From JBBATK01 sp040398805 (GTDB taxonomy: Bacteria > Bacteroidota > Ignavibacteria > Kapaibacteriales > NICIL-2): a stretch of DNA of 64,000 nucleotides. Both the position numbers and the translations under genes were made by a program. A model generated the notes under the pieces. The model searched no databases, was not told where the DNA came from, and saw nothing but the letters and a program-made list of their open reading frames with translations. Positions within the stretch are counted from its first letter, which is position 1, and each line of letters begins with the position of its first letter. Positions 1 to 9,171 of this stretch are shown here, piece by piece. The stretch spans positions 62,001 to 126,000 of the forward strand of contig JBBATK010000003.1 of assembly GCA_040398805.1 (NCBI GenBank), given 5' to 3'.

Positions 1-103
1 GGTTTGACCATTGCACAATTCACCTCACCTCGCACATCCCATGTTCCCGGCCGTCTCGTCATCGCATCCGAACATTCATCTTCCTGCCCGGTCTCCTCCC
101 CAC

Positions 104-2569
104 TCATCGACGACGTCGCGGTTCGCTCCGCTCGCCGACGAGCTTCATGACGATATCCCGCTGCCATGGCTCCCACTGCTTGCCCATCACATAGTCGCGA
201 AAGAGTCTCTTCGCGCGTGTCTGTTGCAGCCAGTACTCGCACAGGCCGCTGACCACGCCTGCCAGACGGTTGTTCGTTGACAGCAGCGCTTGCACGGCAT
301 GAGCCACCACGCGTTCATCCACGATGTTCAACCGCTTCAACGCGTTCATGGCGTTCTGCCTGGTCTGGAACTCGAAACCATTCGATGCGTAATCGATGAG
401 CCGGTCGATATCCCGCGAGGCATTACGCTTCGCGATACGGTGCTCGAGCATGGCGATGGCCACACGTGCCGCGTGACCTTCCACGTTCTCGATGGTCGAG
501 CAGTACGACAAGCTGCGGTCGGGGAACGATTCCGCGAGCTTGGTGAACGCGGTCTCGATGACGTTGTACGAGGAATCCTTGAGCAACGCCTCCACCTCCT
601 CGCGCAGGGCCTCGGGTACACGTCGCATGGCATTGATGGCCGCTTTGCGCACGTCCACATCCGCATCCTTGAGTCCCTTACGCATCAATTGCGTGGCCGT
701 TGCGGAATTGCGACCCGCCATGCGTTCCAGGATCTTCCCTTTCACCGCATGGAACGTCTCCTTCTCAAACACCGACGCCATCACCTTCTCGATCTCCTCG
801 TCGCTGCTCGTGGAGTCGTCGCGGAGACGGCTGATGGCATCATAACGATCGATCATATGCTCGGCCTTCTTCGCCTGCTCCATGAGTTCTGCGGCGCTCT
901 TCGGGAAATCCAGCGCTTTCAGGATGTAGGAACCGGGATCGAACAGACAGTAGGCGATGTCGCTCTTCGTGGGATTGGGAACGCGCACCGTTTCCGTCTG
1001 CTTGGCCACGGTCTGCCGTACCTTCTGCATGGAGCCGTCCTTGTAGTGCACCTCGAACACGATGGGCATGGTGAAGAGCGGTGTGAGCTCGTCCACATAT
1101 TGCGTCTGCTCCACGGTGAAATAGGTGGCACGCTCGGAGGTCTTCGCGTCCGTCAAATCCGCCGTCGTCACCTTGTACTTCGGCTCCCCGCCGTGATACA
1201 ACCACTCACGGAAGAACCAATCAAGCGTGTATCCGCAGGCATCCTGGAAGGCCAGGTAGAACTCGTCCGTATGCACCACGTCGTACGCATGTTTCTTCAG
1301 GTAATACGCCACCGTCCAGTCGAAGTCCTTCTCACCGATCACATATCTCAACATATCCAATACCGCCGAACCCTTGGGGTAGCGACGCGTGGTGCCTGAT
1401 GCGTCATGCACGATGGGTAGACGGTCGTTCGCACCCGCGGCAAGGGCTTGGTTCTGCTCTCCGCGGCGCATCCACTCGTACATGTCTTCGCCGAAGAACT
1501 TTCGCGAGAACAACTTGGGATAGAAGGTGGCAAAGGACTCATGCAGCCAGATGTTCTTCCAATTACGCTCGGTGATGAGATCGCCGAACCATTGGTGCGT
1601 GAGCTCGTGGACGTTCGTGTTCAGATACCGGCGGTCCAGCACGCCGCGTGCGTCCTGCAGGGAGAAATCACCGAAGATGGTGGCGGTGGTGTTCTCCATG
1701 GCGCCGAAGATGAAGTCCTGCACGGGCACCTGCGCATACGTCTCCCACGGATACGGCACGCCGAGAAGATCCTCCATGAAATCGATCATCTCCGTCGAGT
1801 ACTGATAGGTGGGAGCTACCCGCTCCGGATATTCGGGGTAATACCACAGACGCACCGGAATACCGCGCTTCGTCATGCGTTCGTCCACGGCATAGGTACC
1901 GATGGCGATCATGATCAGATAGGTCACATGCGGTTTCGTCATGGCATAATGCCACGTCATCGTACCGTCGTTGTTCTTGCTACTGCTGAGAAGGTTACCG
2001 TTGGAGAGCACCTTGTAGGCGGCATCGAAGGTGATCACCGTCTCCGTGATCATCTTGTCGTTCGGATAGTCGTACATAGGTATCCAATAGCGGTTGTCGC
2101 TATCCTCGCCTTGGGTCCAGATCTGCTTACGCGTGCGGTTCGTGGCGTCGTTCCACCCCGTGAAGTAGATCCCCTTGCGCGGCGTGCACGCATACACGAT
2201 ACGCAGGGAGTCACGCACACCCTGACGGAGTCTGCCGTCGGGGTAGATGATAATCGATGAGTCGGTGGCGGTGAAACGGACCGACGTTCCGCCAAGCGTG
2301 ACGTCTTTGAAGTCCATGCGCACCGCATCAAGCACGATACTGTCCACACGCTCCCGGATGGGAGTGAATACCTGTGTCACATCGCCGGCCACCGTTCCGG
2401 CAACGGCGTTGAACGACACCTTCAGGATCAACCGTTCGAAGTCGACCGGATGCTCACGTCCCTCCGACCCCGGTTCGTCGTACATGGTGGACGTTCGATA
2501 GATAGGTGTCTGGGCTGTGGACGCCATGGAGCACAGGCAAGCGAGCAGGGCAAGAGCGATGACTTTCAT
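104..2569 (-). CDS. Secreted M1-family zinc aminopeptidase
   Basis: An 821-residue metallopeptidase of the M1 (gluzincin) family, which removes N-terminal amino acids from peptides. Visible features: an N-terminal signal peptide (about residues 1-19, ending STAQ), a beta-saddle N-domain, the exopeptidase motif GAMEN at 289-293, and the zinc site HELTH at 321-325 with the third ligand Glu344, at the canonical HEXXH-x18-E spacing. The last ~220 residues look like an alpha-helical, HEAT-like domain. The ATG at 2569 directly precedes the signal peptide. The protein is probably periplasmic or exported; no T9SS sorting domain is evident at its C-terminus. It is the last gene of a minus-strand run, 270 nt downstream of the regulator at 4027. 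Family and active site are clear; the natural substrate is unknown. Confidence 0.93.
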   Translation of the reverse strand: MKVIALALLACLCSMASTAQTPIYRTSTMYDEPGSEGREHPVDFERLILKVSFNAVAGTVAGDVTQVFTPIRERVDSIVLDAVRMDFKDVTLGGTSVRFTATDSSIIIYPDGRLRQGVRDSLRIVYACTPRKGIYFTGWNDATNRTRKQIWTQGEDSDNRYWIPMYDYPNDKMITETVITFDAAYKVLSNGNLLSSSKNNDGTMTWHYAMTKPHVTYLIMIAIGTYAVDERMTKRGIPVRLWYYPEYPERVAPTYQYSTEMIDFMEDLLGVPYPWETYAQVPVQDFIFGAMENTTATIFGDFSLQDARGVLDRRYLNTNVHELTHQWFGDLITERNWKNIWLHESFATFYPKLFSRKFFGEDMYEWMRRGEQNQALAAGANDRLPIVHDASGTTRRYPKGSAVLDMLRYVIGEKDFDWTVAYYLKKHAYDVVHTDEFYLAFQDACGYTLDWFFREWLYHGGEPKYKVTTADLTDAKTSERATYFTVEQTQYVDELTPLFTMPIVFEVHYKDGSMQKVRQTVAKQTETVRVPNPTKSDIAYCLFDPGSYILKALDFPKSAAELMEQAKKAEHMIDRYDAISRLRDDSTSSDEEIEKVMASVFEKETFHAVKGKILERMAGRNSATATQLMRKGLKDADVDVRKAAINAMRRVPEALREEVEALLKDSSYNVIETAFTKLAESFPDRSLSYCSTIENVEGHAARVAIAMLEHRIAKRNASRDIDRLIDYASNGFEFQTRQNAMNALKRLNIVDERVVAHAVQALLSTNNRLAGVVSGLCEYWLQQTRAKRLFRDYVMGKQWEPWQRDIVMKLVGERSEPRRRR

Positions 2570-2839
2570 GCGTTGATCGTTGGAATAATGAGTATCACGT
2601 GGTCTTCACCATCGTCGTCGCAAACACGAGCAACGACGGCCTTCCGGCGGACAATTCCCTGTCGCTATCCCCGAAGCGATGGAGGATGGAACCGCGGCAT
2701 TCCGAAGCAGGAATCTCTGAGAAGATTCATGGTGCAATTATACGGAGTGAAGCTCTTTACCGCGATGATTGTGTTATCCCCATGTGAACATTCGTACGGG
2801 CCCTGTGGGAAAATACCGGGCCAAGCGCGGTGGAGCCGG

Positions 2840-4027
2840 TCAGGAGAGCTCGTCGTCGATGTTATACTGCTGCATCTTCCTGTATAGGGTTCGTTCGCTG
2901 AGGCCCAGCGAGCGCGCGGCTTGACGTCTGCTGCCGTGGTAATGCTTCAACGCAGCGGCGATCATCATCTTCTCCATGTCGTCCAGGCGCATGTGCGCGG
3001 GATCGAACGCGGGCTCCGAGGGTGCCTCGGGAGCGTGAGGAATGGTCATCTCGGACAAGCGTTCCACGAGTGCGCTGAATGCCTGCTTGATGGCGCTGAC
3101 ATCGTGCTGAAGACGCAGGAGGGATTGGTACACCAATCCCGTCGCCGCATCGGCGGCGGGGATATTCGGTGACGCCTCCGGCTGAGGCACATGGACGATG
3201 GCCGTCCGTGCATCGGGAAGGTCTTCGTAGCGCTGAGGCGTGATGTACCGCCGCACCTGCTCGGCAGTCACGCGCGCGCCCTGTCCGATGGTGACGACGG
3301 TCTCGATAAGGTTCCGCAGCTCGCGCACATTGCCGCGCCACGAGTGCTGTTGCAGCATACGCATGGCATCGTCGTCAATACCAAGGAACTCGACGTGCCG
3401 ACGCTCGCACACCTTCCGTGCGAAATACTCCACCAATTCCGGAAGATCCTCGGGATGATGACGCAGCGGCGGAAGGTGTATCTGTACCGTGTTCAACCGG
3501 AAAAAGAGATCCTGTCGGAAATTCCCGCGACGGACTTCGTACTCCAGATCGCGGTTCGTCGCGCCCACCACGCGCACATCCACTCTCTGCACCGCCGTGC
3601 TTCCAAGTCGGGTGAACTCGCCGCTCTCAAGAACACGGAGCAGCTTCACCTGGGTGCCGAAGGGCATCTCGCCGATCTCGTCAAGGAAGATGGTGCCGTG
3701 ATCGGCCACTTCGAAGAATCCTTTCCGTTGCTCGGTGGCACCGGTGAAGGCGCCTTTTTCATGACCGAAAAGTTCGGACTCCAAAAGGGTCTCGGGAATG
3801 GCGCCGCAGTTCACACTCACGAAGGGCGCTTTCTTCCGGTCGCTCAGACCGTGCAACGCGTGAGCGAACACTTCCTTACCCGTCCCCGTCTCTCCCGTGA
3901 TGAGCACGGTGAGATTCGTGGGAGCGACCTGCGCAAGCTGCTCCTTGGCCTCGGTCATACCGGATGAAGAACCGATGATGCCGTAACGGTTCTGCAGCAA
4001 GGTGCGTATGGATTGTGCTTTCGACAT
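2840..4027 (-). CDS. Sigma-54-dependent transcriptional activator (AAA+ and Fis HTH, no receiver domain)
   Basis: A 395-residue enhancer-binding protein that uses ATP hydrolysis to remodel RNA polymerase carrying sigma-54. The AAA+ domain starts almost at the N-terminus: Walker A GETGTGKE at 45-52, the sigma-54-contacting loop GAFTGA at 92-97, and Walker B GTIFLDE at 111-117. A linker of roughly 75 residues follows, then a Fis-type helix-turn-helix (about 365-388, GSRRQAARSLGLSERTLYRK). There is no receiver, GAF or PAS domain in front of the AAA+ core, so activity must be set by an anti-activator, by expression level, or be constitutive, as in PspF-like proteins. It lies 40 nt downstream of the rhodanese gene on the same strand. 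Its target promoters are not evident in this window. Confidence 0.93.
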   Translation of the reverse strand: MSKAQSIRTLLQNRYGIIGSSSGMTEAKEQLAQVAPTNLTVLITGETGTGKEVFAHALHGLSDRKKAPFVSVNCGAIPETLLESELFGHEKGAFTGATEQRKGFFEVADHGTIFLDEIGEMPFGTQVKLLRVLESGEFTRLGSTAVQRVDVRVVGATNRDLEYEVRRGNFRQDLFFRLNTVQIHLPPLRHHPEDLPELVEYFARKVCERRHVEFLGIDDDAMRMLQQHSWRGNVRELRNLIETVVTIGQGARVTAEQVRRYITPQRYEDLPDARTAIVHVPQPEASPNIPAADAATGLVYQSLLRLQHDVSAIKQAFSALVERLSEMTIPHAPEAPSEPAFDPAHMRLDDMEKMMIAAALKHYHGSRRQAARSLGLSERTLYRKMQQYNIDDELS

Positions 4028-4067
4028 GTGTTTCGACGGCGACGTTGATGTTCGGTGAACTGCCCGC

Positions 4068-4892
4068 TTACTTCAGGCCTTGTTTCTCTTTGTACTCGTT
4101 CCATCCGCCCAGGTAGATGAACACACGGGTGAATCCCATGGGAATCATGATGTCGCAGAGCTCGTGACTGAGCTCGCAGTTGCCGCCGCCGCAGTACGCC
4201 ACGACGATCTTGTCCTTCGGCAGCGAATAGAGCAGGCGCATGCATTCGTCCCTGTACAGGGGATTCGCTTGGAACTGCAACACGTCCACGTTCAGTGAAC
4301 CCGGGAACGAACCTTTCTCGTGCTCTTCGCCCTTACGGGCATCGATGAACGTGGCGGAGCCCGGCCGGGCGAGCAGTTTCATGACCTGCTCGTAGTTCAC
4401 GGCGACGGGTAACTTCACCGCGCCGTCCTGGGATGGAGGCGGCATGTTCTCTGCGGACTTCGGTGCCTGCGTCTTGTCGTTCGGCGACGAAGCAGACGGC
4501 GCCGTGCCGGGTGCAGGCGCGGGCGGATCTTTCTTCGTCGCGACCTCCGCCGTCGTGGTCGCTGTCGGTGCACTCACGGTTGCGCGTGCACCGTCCGCCG
4601 ATGGCGTCGGCACCGCCCCTTGGTTGACGAGTGCCTCGAACAGCGTATCGCTGGCGGCTTCCACTTTCCTGCTTTCGTAGACATACGGCAGGGGCGACGG
4701 ATGATACCACGTGTTCACGACGCCCGCACACACCGCGGATACCAGGACGATCACGACGGCCTCGCGCAGGACGGAACCGCTGAGCGCGTCGCCGAACCGC
4801 TCGCGCGCGGTACGCACGGATGTCGTTTCCGCGCGCTGTCCGTCGGATTTTTCCCTTCCGCCCTCATTCGATGTCATGATCTGTTCGCTCAT
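4068..4892 (-). CDS. Membrane-anchored rhodanese-domain protein
   Basis: A 274-residue protein with a charged cytoplasmic N-terminus, one transmembrane helix (about 41-61), a low-complexity Ala/Pro/Thr linker (about 95-160), and a C-terminal rhodanese domain (about 163-274). The catalytic loop is CGGGNC with the presumed persulfide-forming Cys at 234; the conserved Asp185 and the terminal GGWNEY motif are present. Topology suggests the rhodanese domain faces the periplasm, where it could move sulfane sulfur. Unusually for this family in Bacteroidota, no DoxX-like quinone domain is fused to it. The start is supported by GAGGAG about 8 nt upstream, rare in this window. It sits between a J-domain gene and a sigma-54 activator, all on the same strand and close enough for one transcript. 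Confidence 0.85.
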   Translation of the reverse strand: MSEQIMTSNEGGREKSDGQRAETTSVRTARERFGDALSGSVLREAVVIVLVSAVCAGVVNTWYHPSPLPYVYESRKVEAASDTLFEALVNQGAVPTPSADGARATVSAPTATTTAEVATKKDPPAPAPGTAPSASSPNDKTQAPKSAENMPPPSQDGAVKLPVAVNYEQVMKLLARPGSATFIDARKGEEHEKGSFPGSLNVDVLQFQANPLYRDECMRLLYSLPKDKIVVAYCGGGNCELSHELCDIMIPMGFTRVFIYLGGWNEYKEKQGLK

Positions 4893-4920
4893 ATGCGGCT
4901 CTCCTCGTGGTTGTACGGCA

Positions 4921-5343
4921 TCACTTCATACCGCGATGCCTGGTGACGATTTCGTACGCCTTGTTGATTTCCTGCGATCGCGCTTTGGCGCGCTCCTGAT
5001 CTTGCACCGACGACCGTGCCATGGTGTCGGGATGATGGTCGCGCATGAGTTTGCGATAGGCCGCCTTCACGTGGTCGTTCGAGGACGACGGTGAACAACC
5101 GAGCACGGCATACGCACTCTTCAGCATGCGTTCCTCTGCGCTTTCGGCGACGCCGCGCTGACGTGATTGCGACGCACCCGGTCCTTGCGACGCTCTCGCT
5201 CGTTGCTCTCGGGTGGGACGCCGAAGATCGTCGATGATGCGCCGCAGTTCGGCGTCACTATCATGCACCACATCCTCCGCCGAGAGTCCTCCACCATCGA
5301 GGTTGGCGCGCACGATACGTTTTATGCGGTCGAAGATTCCCAC
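4921..5343 (-). CDS. J-domain (DnaJ-like) co-chaperone
   Basis: A 140-residue protein with a C-terminal J domain (about 75-138) carrying the HPD motif at 104-106 that stimulates Hsp70 (DnaK) ATPase. The N-terminal half is charged and probably flexible, with an Arg/Gln/Ser-rich segment at about 41-66. It lacks the Gly/Phe, zinc-finger and substrate domains of DnaJ proper, so it is a type C-like or specialised J protein rather than dnaJ. The start is GTG, preceded by AAGGAG. The rhodanese gene begins 28 nt downstream. Its client is unknown. Confidence 0.85.
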   Translation of the reverse strand: MGIFDRIKRIVRANLDGGGLSAEDVVHDSDAELRRIIDDLRRPTREQRARASQGPGASQSRQRGVAESAEERMLKSAYAVLGCSPSSSNDHVKAAYRKLMRDHHPDTMARSSVQDQERAKARSQEINKAYEIVTRHRGMK

Positions 5344-5351
5344 AACGCTCC

Positions 5352-6107
5352 TTATACCCTATGTGCATGATGCGTGCTCGCCTGATCCGTGGGCATGAGC
5401 AGGATGTCCTGAATGCTCACATGGGCAGGTCTCGTGGCACAGAACAATGCCGTTTCGGCCACATCCTGCGCGGTGAGAGGACGCAGCCCCTTGTATGTCT
5501 GCTTCGCCCGTTCCTCGTCGCCTTTGAAGCGGACGATCGAGAACTCCGTCTCCACCATGCCGGGATCGATATTACTGATACGTACCCCCGTTCCCAGCAC
5601 ATCCGTCTGCAGTCCTTCACTCAAGGCGCGCACGGCATGCTTGGAGGCGCAATACACGTTCCCTTTGGGATACACCTGCCTGCCCGCCACGGATGCGATG
5701 TTGATGATCATGCCGTCACCGCGACCGATCATGCCCGGCAGGATCGCCTTCGTCACATACAACAACCCCTTCACGTTCGTGTCGATCATCTCATCCCAAT
5801 CGTCCTCGCTGCCGTCTTGCAGCGTGGCCAATCCACGGGACAGTCCGGCATTGTTGATGAGGATGTCGATGGCCTGCCACTCGGGCTCGAGCGACGCAAC
5901 CGCGGCGTGTACGGCGGCACGATCGCGCACATCGCAAGTAAGGATACGCGAAGGTGTGGGCAACGTTGCCGCGAGCGCCTCGAGTCGGTCGCGACGTCGA
6001 GCCAGGAGGACACACCGGGCGCCTGCCGCCGAAAACACCTTGGCACATGCTTCGCCAATACCGGCCGATGCGCCACTGATGAAGACTATCGATGGAGAGA
6101 GATTCAT
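5352..6107 (-). CDS. Short-chain dehydrogenase/reductase (SDR family)
   Basis: A 251-residue classical SDR oxidoreductase counted from the ATG at 6107; an upstream extension to 6167 in the same frame lacks family similarity and is excluded. The Rossmann fold starts at once, with the cofactor motif SGASAGIG (11-18), NNAG (85-88), catalytic Ser139, Tyr152 and Lys156 (YCASK). Several Arg residues after the second beta strand (ARRRDR) favour NADP(H) over NAD(H). It resembles the YdfG group (3-hydroxy acid or serine dehydrogenases), but substrate cannot be read from sequence. It ends 8 nt before the J-domain gene, so it probably heads that operon. The gene at 6375 is divergent, across an AT-rich intergenic region. 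Confidence 0.88.
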   Translation of the reverse strand: MNLSPSIVFISGASAGIGEACAKVFSAAGARCVLLARRRDRLEALAATLPTPSRILTCDVRDRAAVHAAVASLEPEWQAIDILINNAGLSRGLATLQDGSEDDWDEMIDTNVKGLLYVTKAILPGMIGRGDGMIINIASVAGRQVYPKGNVYCASKHAVRALSEGLQTDVLGTGVRISNIDPGMVETEFSIVRFKGDEERAKQTYKGLRPLTAQDVAETALFCATRPAHVSIQDILLMPTDQASTHHAHRV

Positions 6108-6318
6108 GGAACGTCGGATTGTAGGAAAGGTTACTGCGACATGAGACGGAGAAACGACGCCGTTCATGCGTCGTTCGACACCATCTGCGCAGGAAATGTT
6201 GTCATGCCCGTAGCAAAAAAGCCGTGAAAATTACAAAAAAGAGCAATTCTCAGAAAAATCACGACTGGCACATCTGCCATTTTGTCATACTCAATCAGAG
6301 CTCTCGACGTAAACGACC

Positions 6319-6326
6319 TATTTTTG
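6319..6326 (+). promoter_or_regulatory. Putative Bacteroidota -7 promoter box (TATTTTTG)
   Basis: An exact match to TAnnTTTG within an AT-rich intergenic stretch, 49 nt upstream of the ATG at 6375. No convincing -33 TTTG element lies at standard spacing. The recurrence of this box in front of other genes in the window supports it. Confidence 0.4.
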
Positions 6327-6374
6327 TTGGAACAGCGTCCACACGCGTTTTCCAACCATCACAGAACCGCACGC

Positions 6375-7709
6375 ATGCCTTTACCGGAACCGCACATCGA
6401 GAATCCGCCCGCACCGTTCACGCTTCCGTCATGGTCCACCGTCACCCTCGCGTCCGGCGTCCGCCTGCATTGCGTGCCGGACATGACGCAGGAATTGCTC
6501 ACCATTTCCTTGGTGTGCGGTCAAGGCGCAACGGAGCAGACGCGCGCCTCGCAAGCAGTGATGACCGGTGCCATGCTCACGCGAGGAACGCATTCGTTCA
6601 CAGCACCGGAGATCGCCGATATCATCGATGCTGTCGGTGCGTCGCTGCGATCCTCGGGGAACCGTGACACGGTGACGATGACGGTGTCGGGGTTGGCGAA
6701 ACATCGGGAGGTCATGATCCGCATGCTGGCGGAGTGCGCCGTGAATCCGTCGTTCGATCCGGACGAGTTCGAGCGTTTGCGGGCACTGTACGTAAGCGAT
6801 CACGAGCTGTCGCTCGCCTATCCCGGGTATTGCGCGTCGCAGGCCTTCGGATCCCTCGTATATCCGTCGCATCCTTACGGCCTGCCGTTGAACGGAACGA
6901 AAGCAGACCTTGAACGCATCAGCGCTCAGGACTGCAGGGAATTCTACGCGGACATGCGCAGAAACGCTCGGTGGACCGTGGTCGTGGCCGGCGCGTGCGA
7001 GACGGATTCCATCGCGCGCGAACTGGATGCCGCACTCGCCGATCTTCAGCCCGCACCGACGCCACGTTCCCAGTACCCTGCGCAGGCAACGTCGGGAATC
7101 GTCACGGGCTTCACCTGCGTGGAAAGCGCACAGCAGACCGTGTTCCAAGTAGGTCAGCATTGCATCGGCAGACTGCATCCGGACTATGCAGCCCTCACGG
7201 TGTTGAACACCCTGTTCGGTGAATACTTCCTATCCCGTCTCAACAGCGTACTCCGCGAGGAGAAAGGGTTCACCTACGGCGTCCACTCCTCCCTTGCCTT
7301 CCGGCGTCATGGCTCGCTGTTCCTTGCGTGGTCCAGCGTCAGCGCGGAGAATCTCGAGGAGTCCCTCTCCATCGTCCACAAGGAATGGACACGCCTGCGC
7401 GACGAACCGGTACCGGCGGAGGAGTTCTCCGTGTGCCGACAGTATCTTTCCGGCATACTGGCTACTAGCATCGAAACCCCTCAGCAAGTGGCCCAGTACA
7501 TCATGAGTGCGGACGAATACGGCATCGACCCGCATGAGCACGAGGTGATGGCGCGGCGCATCGCATCGATGTCGATCGACGAACTGCACGAAGCCCAGCG
7601 CCGGGTGATCGACCCGGATTCGCTCGTGATGGTTGCTGCGGGCAAAGAGGCGGAAATCGTCGCTCCGCTGCGGGCCTTCGGGGAGCCCGTGCGGTGCATC
7701 GTGTCGTAG
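6375..7709 (+). CDS. M16-family (pitrilysin-like) protein lacking the zinc-binding motif
   Basis: A 444-residue protein from the ATG at 6375 with the two-half M16 fold: an N-terminal half beginning TLASGVRLHCVPD and a C-terminal half with the R/Y-rich motif (FTYGVHSSL). In active M16 proteases the first half carries HxxEH just before a GT motif. Here the equivalent stretch reads QAVMTGAMLTRGT, with no His or Glu ligands. It is therefore probably the non-catalytic partner of an M16 heterodimer, or a lone pseudo-protease. No catalytic M16 partner lies next to it, which is odd because the two subunits are usually adjacent. No signal peptide is seen. An in-frame extension up to 6282 is judged non-coding because a promoter-like box lies within it. 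Confidence 0.85.
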   Translation: MPLPEPHIENPPAPFTLPSWSTVTLASGVRLHCVPDMTQELLTISLVCGQGATEQTRASQAVMTGAMLTRGTHSFTAPEIADIIDAVGASLRSSGNRDTVTMTVSGLAKHREVMIRMLAECAVNPSFDPDEFERLRALYVSDHELSLAYPGYCASQAFGSLVYPSHPYGLPLNGTKADLERISAQDCREFYADMRRNARWTVVVAGACETDSIARELDAALADLQPAPTPRSQYPAQATSGIVTGFTCVESAQQTVFQVGQHCIGRLHPDYAALTVLNTLFGEYFLSRLNSVLREEKGFTYGVHSSLAFRRHGSLFLAWSSVSAENLEESLSIVHKEWTRLRDEPVPAEEFSVCRQYLSGILATSIETPQQVAQYIMSADEYGIDPHEHEVMARRIASMSIDELHEAQRRVIDPDSLVMVAAGKEAEIVAPLRAFGEPVRCIVS

Positions 7710-7880
7710 GAAACCGACACACGCATGCGGAGGGGGAACGCACAGGGTTCGACGCGGTTCAGAAGCGGACCCATCGGCGCGGATACCGTCGGCCTGCCCC
7801 CCCTACACTGAAACCATGCGCCATTCGTTGCTGAACGAACCATTTACGGGCAAACCGACGGGCGGGTGTTCCGGGCTCCG

Positions 7881-7887
7881 TATTTTG
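7881..7887 (+). promoter_or_regulatory. Putative -7 promoter box (TATTTTG) for moxR
   Basis: The sequence CGTATTTTGCG lies 38 nt upstream of the moxR-type ATG. The same core occurs before genes at 17985, 53842 and 57855, which suggests a local variant of the Bacteroidota -7 element. Confidence 0.35.
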
Positions 7888-7924
7888 CGAGACATCCATT
7901 CCCGAGATATCAACGAAAGACTTT

Positions 7925-8905
7925 ATGGCGCAGGATATTGAAGACATTCAACGTTTACAAAAGGCGGTAGCGGCCGTCCGTTCGGAGATCGCGAAGGTGA
8001 TCGTCGGACAGCAGGACGTGGTGGACCAGTTGCTCATCGCGCTGTTTGCGCGCGGCCATAGTCTGCTCGTGGGCGTGCCGGGTCTGGCCAAGACCCTTCT
8101 CATACGCACCTTGTCGGAGGCGTTGGACCTACGGTTCAGCCGCGTGCAGTTCACGCCGGACCTCATGCCGAGCGACATCACCGGAACGGAAGTGATCGAA
8201 GAGAACGTGACGACGGGGGCCAAGGAGTTCCGCTTCGTGAAGGGACCGATCTTCGCGAACATCGTCCTGGCCGACGAGATCAATCGTACCCCGCCGAAAA
8301 CCCAGGCGGCGCTGCTCGAGGCCATGCAGGAACATTCTGTGACGGCCGGTGGCACCACCTATACGATGCCCGAGCCGTTCTTCGTTCTCGCCACGCAGAA
8401 TCCTATCGAACAGGAAGGAACGTATCCGCTGCCGGAGGCGCAGCTGGACCGCTTCATGTTCATGTTGAGTCTGGATTACCCCTCGTTCGAAGAGGAGATG
8501 AGCATCGTCACCCGCACGACGACGGGTGCTCAGGCATCGCTGACACGGCAGCTGCATGCGCAGGACATCATCGCGTTCCAGGATGTGGTGCGCCGCGTCC
8601 CCGTCGCCGACAACGTGGTGCGATACGCCGTCCAGTTGGTTCACGCCACCCGTCCGGCAACGAGCACGAACGAAATGGTGAAGAAGTACATCAGTTATGG
8701 TGCAGGACCTCGCGCCTCGCAATATCTGATTCTGGGTGCCAAGACGCGCGCAGCGATCGACGGACGTTTCACACCGGAAATCCGTGATGTGGAATCGGTA
8801 GCGGTATCCGTTCTGCGTCACCGTATCGTCACGAACTTCAATGCGGAAGCGGAGAATGTGACATCCGGCGACATCGTCCGCTCACTGCTCAGCGTCGTCC
8901 GCTGA
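7925..8905 (+). CDS. MoxR-family AAA+ ATPase
   Basis: A 326-residue MoxR-type AAA+ ATPase. Visible: Walker A GVPGLAKT (50-57), Walker B VLADEINR (about 114-121), sensor 1 ATQNP (about 158), and the C-terminal lid with a GAGPRASQ-type motif. MoxR proteins act as chaperones that insert cofactors or activate partners, usually VWA-domain proteins encoded next door with DUF58 genes. Here the expected DUF58 and VWA genes are absent: the next gene is a 54-codon ORF whose ATG overlaps the stop (TGATG), followed by lon. This orphan context leaves its client unknown. Expression is probably from the TATTTTG box at 7881. Confidence 0.92.
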   Translation: MAQDIEDIQRLQKAVAAVRSEIAKVIVGQQDVVDQLLIALFARGHSLLVGVPGLAKTLLIRTLSEALDLRFSRVQFTPDLMPSDITGTEVIEENVTTGAKEFRFVKGPIFANIVLADEINRTPPKTQAALLEAMQEHSVTAGGTTYTMPEPFFVLATQNPIEQEGTYPLPEAQLDRFMFMLSLDYPSFEEEMSIVTRTTTGAQASLTRQLHAQDIIAFQDVVRRVPVADNVVRYAVQLVHATRPATSTNEMVKKYISYGAGPRASQYLILGAKTRAAIDGRFTPEIRDVESVAVSVLRHRIVTNFNAEAENVTSGDIVRSLLSVVR

Positions 8906-9069
8906 TGCGGTCGGTCATCCTCTCGCTCGTGATTTCGCTCACCATGGCCGTGTCGGTCGTGGACTCGCGAACGGCGATGCGCAGCAGGGTCCCGATCATC
9001 CACACCATCGACGGTGCACCGCCGCTCCTGCGACAACGTCCGGTCCGACGTCGATATCGCACCGTGTGA
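8905..9069 (+). CDS. Small hydrophobic-N-terminus ORF coupled to moxR
   Basis: A 54-residue ORF whose ATG overlaps the moxR stop codon by one base (TGATG), a classic translational-coupling arrangement. The first ~20 residues (MRSVILSLVISLTMAVSVVD) look like a signal peptide or membrane anchor; the rest is short and Arg-rich, ending RRRYRTV. I recognise no family. The overlap and the signal-like N-terminus argue for a real gene, but it is short and could be a chance ORF in GC-rich sequence. Confidence 0.4.
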   Translation: MRSVILSLVISLTMAVSVVDSRTAMRSRVPIIHTIDGAPPLLRQRPVRRRYRTV

Positions 9070-9171
9070 ACCCGCTCCCGACCGACGACGGTCCGTTCGT
9101 TCCGCTCGTCGGAGGTATCCTTGGGTGACGGTCATCACCCGCACGACTTTACATAGCACGAGATTCCATCC

